Shown here in pieces: positions 22,266 through 25,021 of a stretch of 25,021 nucleotides of DNA. Within the stretch, counting starts at the first letter, position 1, and each line of letters opens with the position of its first letter. Source of the stretch: CAYSTL01 sp964516805 (GTDB lineage: Archaea; Thermoplasmatota; Thermoplasmata; Halarchaeoplasmatales; Halarchaeoplasmataceae); the NCBI GenBank assembly GCA_964516805.1, contig CAZEXI010000033.1, positions 1 through 25,021 on the forward strand. The letters are read 5' to 3'. A model generated the notes under the pieces. The model saw nothing but the letters and a program-made list of their open reading frames with translations. It had not been told where the DNA came from and ran no database searches. Both the position numbers and the translations under genes were made by a program.

Positions 22266-22835
22266 TTAATCTTTCTGAATCTGCCACCTATTTCTCTCGA
22301 TCGAATAAAAAATTCGGTCTAACTTTTTACATTTCCACTTGACGAAATCAGATTCAATCTCTCTCTTGTCCATTCCTAATTTCTCTGCTACTCTCATCAT
22401 CCTTTTATTGAATGAGTAAGTTTTCAAACCGATATATTTTATCTGTGAATGAGTAAAAAGATAATCAATCCACAAACGAAGAGCCTCTGTTCCTAATCCC
22501 CTATTCAATCGATCATCATCACATATATCAATACCTATCAACCATGTATCCTCATATCTTTCTTTAAAATATCTGTTCATCCATCCAATCGGTTTATTAT
22601 ATTTTGTAGCTATTATGACTCTTCTTCTTGGTTCCTCCCGTTCAGAAAGATACAAATTTATAAATCTAACTTTGATCTCCTCTGGAGGAAGGTCAGTTAT
22701 TCTTTTCTCCCAGGGTGCATCGTATTCCTTCCACTCACCTTCTTCCATCCACCTTACATAATCCTCTATATCTGATTTTTGAGCATCTCTTAAAATTATA
22801 GTTTCAGATGATTTAATAATCTTCCCTTCTTCCAT
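22266..22835 (-). CDS. GNAT family N-acetyltransferase (RimJ/RimL type)
   Basis: The 189-residue protein has the GNAT fold: the first strand TIILRDAQKSDIEDYVRWM (12-30), the acetyl-CoA-binding motif A with LNRGLGTEALRLWIDYLF (110-127, P-loop RGLGTEA), and the C-terminal AEKLGM with the strand VKWKCKKL. This arrangement resembles RimJ/RimL acetyltransferases that modify N-termini of ribosomal proteins, or small-molecule acetylases. The substrate is unknown. An AT-rich box lies just upstream (22851-22863), so the message is probably leaderless. It is divergent from the transporter gene and precedes pyrF. Confidence 0.85.
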   Translation of the reverse strand: MEEGKIIKSSETIILRDAQKSDIEDYVRWMEEGEWKEYDAPWEKRITDLPPEEIKVRFINLYLSEREEPRRRVIIATKYNKPIGWMNRYFKERYEDTWLIGIDICDDDRLNRGLGTEALRLWIDYLFTHSQIKYIGLKTYSFNKRMMRVAEKLGMDKREIESDFVKWKCKKLDRIFYSIERNRWQIQKD

Positions 22836-22850
22836 ACATAAAAGGAATAC

Positions 22851-22908
22851 GAATATAATAATTCAATTTTACTGAAAATCTTAAGTATTTTTTAGTAAAA
22901 TATATAAA
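22851..22908. promoter_or_regulatory. Divergent promoters of the GNAT and MFS genes
   Basis: Two TATA-like boxes face away from each other: AATTATTATATTC on the minus strand (22851-22863) for the acetyltransferase, and AAAATATATAAA on the plus strand (22897-22908) for the transporter. Both are about 22-33 bases from their start codons, predicting leaderless or nearly leaderless transcripts. Confidence 0.55.
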
Positions 22909-22934
22909 CCATATACTTGTACGGCCATGCAAGT

Positions 22935-24200
22935 ATGATAAAGAGGATCAAATCCTACCTCTCAACGTTCACATTATTCAACAAGAACGCCAAGATGATG
23001 CTAATATCCACAATAATCTATTCGTTTGGAAACGGCATCTTTAGAGTTCTATTCAACCTTTACATCTTAGATTTAGGATTTTCAGGCTCATTTTTAGGGA
23101 CACTCCTCGCTTTGAATTTTGCAAGTGCGGGAATAAGCTCAATACCTGCCGGTAAAGTCTGTGACATCATCGGCAGAAAAAGAAGTATGCTGATATCTAC
23201 TGGTATCGTAAGCGTGGCCATGCTTGTTTTGGTCACAACAGAGGTAAAAATAATCCTGATGGCTGTCAACGTTTTAAGAGGAACTGCCTACGCTATGAGA
23301 CGAGTTTCTCGATCACCTTTCATGATGGAACAGAGTGATAAAGAAGAGAGGATGCATCTCTTCTCCGGTGCAGCTTCACTCCGAATGTTCTCAGGTGTTG
23401 GAGGAAGAGTACTTGCAGGGATAATGCCTGCCTTGATGCTTTATTACGCAGGGGTTGGAACTGATCTACTCCAAAATAGGTATACCATGTTGATCAGCGT
23501 TTTATTATTCTCTTTATCGATCATACCATTATTCAAAATAAAAGAAAAGGTTTTACCTGATAACAAGAAAGAATCACTCAAGGACCTTAAGTCATGGATC
23601 AAATTGAAACATCCAGGAACTGTTAAAAAATTATTAGTAAATTCAGCTTTCATAGGTTTCGGTGCTGGTCTTATCGTCCAATACTTCAACGTATTTTTTG
23701 ATCAATTCGTCGGTATGTCTACGTTCCAGATTGGAGTTCTCATGGCTGTAGGTAGGTCAACTATGGGGATCACTGTCTTCTTACTTCCGATATTGGTATC
23801 AAGAGTGGGTAAAGTAAGATCAGTGGTCATCACACAAATGGCCTCTTTACCTTTCCTAGCCTTGATGACATTATTGAGTTCTCCAATGGGTATAGGAGCT
23901 GCTTACGTAGCCCGTACCTCACTTATGAATATGAACCATCCTGCGTTCAATAACTTTATGATGGAAGTAACAGATAAAGAAGAAAGAGGTACTGTGAGTG
24001 GATGGAATTATTTTGCAAGAAGATTATCTAGAGGTGGAGGTGTACTTGGAGGAGGTGCTGCCATCGATAGAAAGGCATACCTGTTCCCATTCTATATAAC
24101 TATGATATGCTACACAATGGGTTCCCTGTTCTACTTCTACTTCTTCAGGAACTTTAAGAAAGGATACGAAGATGGGAAATGGATCGATAAAGACGATTGA
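22935..24200 (+). CDS. Major facilitator superfamily transporter
   Basis: A cytoplasmic-membrane permease of 421 residues from ATG 22935. A TTG 18 bases earlier lies too near the TATA box (22897-22908) to be on the transcript. The chain has about 12 hydrophobic helices in two halves. The MFS signature loop between helices 2 and 3 is GKVCDIIGRKR (73-83), and a weaker repeat, SRVGKVRSVVI, appears in the second half. Charged residues in helix loops (REXMHLFSGAASLR-like stretch near 140-150, EERMHLFSGAASLR) are typical of the drug/sugar-type branch, but no substrate can be assigned. It is a single-gene transcript and ends seven bases from the stop of a convergent gene. Confidence 0.88.
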   Translation: MIKRIKSYLSTFTLFNKNAKMMLISTIIYSFGNGIFRVLFNLYILDLGFSGSFLGTLLALNFASAGISSIPAGKVCDIIGRKRSMLISTGIVSVAMLVLVTTEVKIILMAVNVLRGTAYAMRRVSRSPFMMEQSDKEERMHLFSGAASLRMFSGVGGRVLAGIMPALMLYYAGVGTDLLQNRYTMLISVLLFSLSIIPLFKIKEKVLPDNKKESLKDLKSWIKLKHPGTVKKLLVNSAFIGFGAGLIVQYFNVFFDQFVGMSTFQIGVLMAVGRSTMGITVFLLPILVSRVGKVRSVVITQMASLPFLALMTLLSSPMGIGAAYVARTSLMNMNHPAFNNFMMEVTDKEERGTVSGWNYFARRLSRGGGVLGGGAAIDRKAYLFPFYITMICYTMGSLFYFYFFRNFKKGYEDGKWIDKDD

Positions 24201-24211
24201 TTGAGAATCAA
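24197..24211. terminator. Short hairpin spanning convergent stop codons
   Basis: TTGATT-GAG-AATCAA is a perfect six-pair hairpin that contains the stop codon of the transporter and that of the opposite OYE fragment. It mirrors the hairpin at 10817-10833. There is no T-run, so its role in termination is uncertain. Confidence 0.3.
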
Positions 24212-24930
24212 CTCTGTAAAGATCTCCTAGCCTCAGTAGCCCAATTTGGATTCTTTAAAAATTCTCTACCAACTGCTACTAAATCAACCTTTTCTTCTTT
24301 GATAATTTTATCTGCAAAATCGGGTTCAGTTATGCCCCCTACACCAATAACTGGAACATCCACTTCCTGTTTTATCTTATTCGCCTGTTCGATGAAAAAT
24401 CCCTGCTCACCTTCTAAACTATCGGGTGAAGAACCGCACATGTTCCCAGAAATATCCATAATATCTACACCGAGGTTTTCCAACTCTTTAGCTAACTCTA
24501 TAGATTCTTCAATCGTTTGTCCTTCTGGGTCTAGATCTGTGGAACCAAGCCTATAGAGAATTCTGATATCTTCAGTTTTATCCATCACTGCTTTAACTAT
24601 TTCTAGAGGAAATCGCAATCTATTCTCTAAACTTCCACCATATTCATCGTCTCTTTTGTTCACTAACGGAGAAGTGAACTGCCCCAAAAGGAAACCATGT
24701 GCTCCATGGATCTCTACTCCATCGAATCCAGCCTTTTCTGCCCTAACAGCAGCTTTGACGAAAGCATTCTTGATTTCAGTTATATCATCTTTAGTCATCT
24801 CTACTGCATCATCAAAATATTCTTCTGAAGATGAAAATGGTTTCTGGCCAATCATTTCCTTATTTGATTTGCCACCAGCATGATTTATCTGAAGGACCAT
24901 AATAGTTTTTTTATTATGAACTTCTTCAAC
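24208..24930 (-). pseudogene. Old Yellow Enzyme / NADH:flavin oxidoreductase, N-terminus missing
   Basis: The FMN-barrel family of ene-reductases is recognisable from VLQINHAGGKS onward: EIHGAHGFLLGQFTSPLVNKR, RDDEYGGSLENRLRFPLEI, and VPVIGVGGITEPDFAD with VGREFLKNPNW at the end. From ATG 24900 it codes for 230 residues; codons above the ATG also fit the family (VEEVHNKKTIM), as far as a TGA at 24931-24933. Complete relatives have about 340 residues, so some 85-100 N-terminal residues, including the first barrel strand and FMN contacts, are missing. Upstream frames (24934-25021) show no family similarity. It is either a 5'-truncated pseudogene or a chimeric assembly join at the window edge. 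It has no recognisable promoter. Confidence 0.6.
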
Positions 24931-24933
24931 TCA

Positions 24934-25021
24934 CTGGGCAAGGAGTCTCCTTCCTATCTGCAACATGCTTTGAGAAAACTTTTAGTTTTCCTGTAGCACA
25001 CTGCGGAAAGGTGGGAGAGGA
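24934..25021. other. Unassigned edge segment after the OYE break
   Basis: These 88 bases show no match to OYE or to any gene I recognise. A minus-strand frame runs open from 25021 to a TGA at 24926-24928, 31 codons with two Cys residues (CATGKLKVFS ... ETPCPVS); this could be the end of another gene or chance. The perfect hairpin GAAAACT-TTT-AGTTTTC lies at about 24973-24989. Confidence 0.3.

Noticed and set aside
22917..22934. TTG at 22917 as start of the MFS transporter
   Set aside because: The TATA box at 22897-22908 predicts transcription starting near 22930, after this codon; ATG 22935 is preferred.
24973..24989. CRISPR repeat, from the palindromic GAAAACTTTTAGTTTTC
   Set aside because: Only one copy exists in the window, with no spacer-repeat periodicity and no cas genes.

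Overview
The window looks like an archaeal chromosome, most likely a euryarchaeon of the Thermoplasmatota type. Ribosomal proteins L15e and LX/L18Ae, prefoldin alpha, an archaeal-type FtsY, a TIGR00304/DUF131 membrane protein, a DUF6015-like protein and TATA boxes followed by short leaders all point to Archaea. The placement in Thermoplasmatota is an inference from DUF6015 and the signal-peptide-less Ta0994-like gamma-glutamyltransferase. The DNA is AT-rich and many proteins are rich in Asp/Glu, which could mean some salt adaptation. There is no gene-free stretch above 300 bases.

Layout. 1-1340 (-): a secreted calcium-repeat protein that runs off the window edge. 1536-2841 (-): L15e with a hairpin-rich leader, preceded by a small two-TM protein. 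2958-5718 (+): LX, prefoldin alpha, ftsY and a PIN-domain protein, that is translation, folding and SRP targeting. 5804-6220 (+): DUF6015-like protein. 6276-8411 (-): tRNA-Pro(CGG), a Uri/DUF123 GIY-YIG protein and gamma-glutamyltransferase. 8512-10823 (+): TIGR00304 membrane protein, M20 peptidase and metallophosphoesterase. 10827-18379 (-): glutamate dehydrogenase followed by two very large proteins built around the ATP-grasp half of PEP synthase. 18589-19626 (-): an internally duplicated Lrp-like regulator. 19750-22835 (-): asnS, type-2 pyrF and a GNAT acetyltransferase. 22935-24200 (+): an MFS transporter. 24208-24930 (-): an Old Yellow Enzyme fragment with its N-terminus missing.

The most interesting part is the gdhA cluster. 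Two roughly 1000-residue proteins keep the PPDK_N ATP-grasp domain but lack the phosphohistidine swivel and the PEP/pyruvate TIM barrel. They share a further C-terminal module (GPGRWGS ... HFF). One carries two receiver-like domains at its N-terminus. The other carries a GAF-like sensor region and a C-terminal minimal nucleotidyltransferase. They follow gdhA with 17- and 44-base gaps, and the regulator lies just upstream. The 10-mer TTGGGTAAAT occurs in front of both the regulator and gdhA. I read this as a candidate nitrogen/energy-sensing phosphotransfer or nucleotidylation module tied to glutamate metabolism. The domain content is visible in the sequence; the function is inference.
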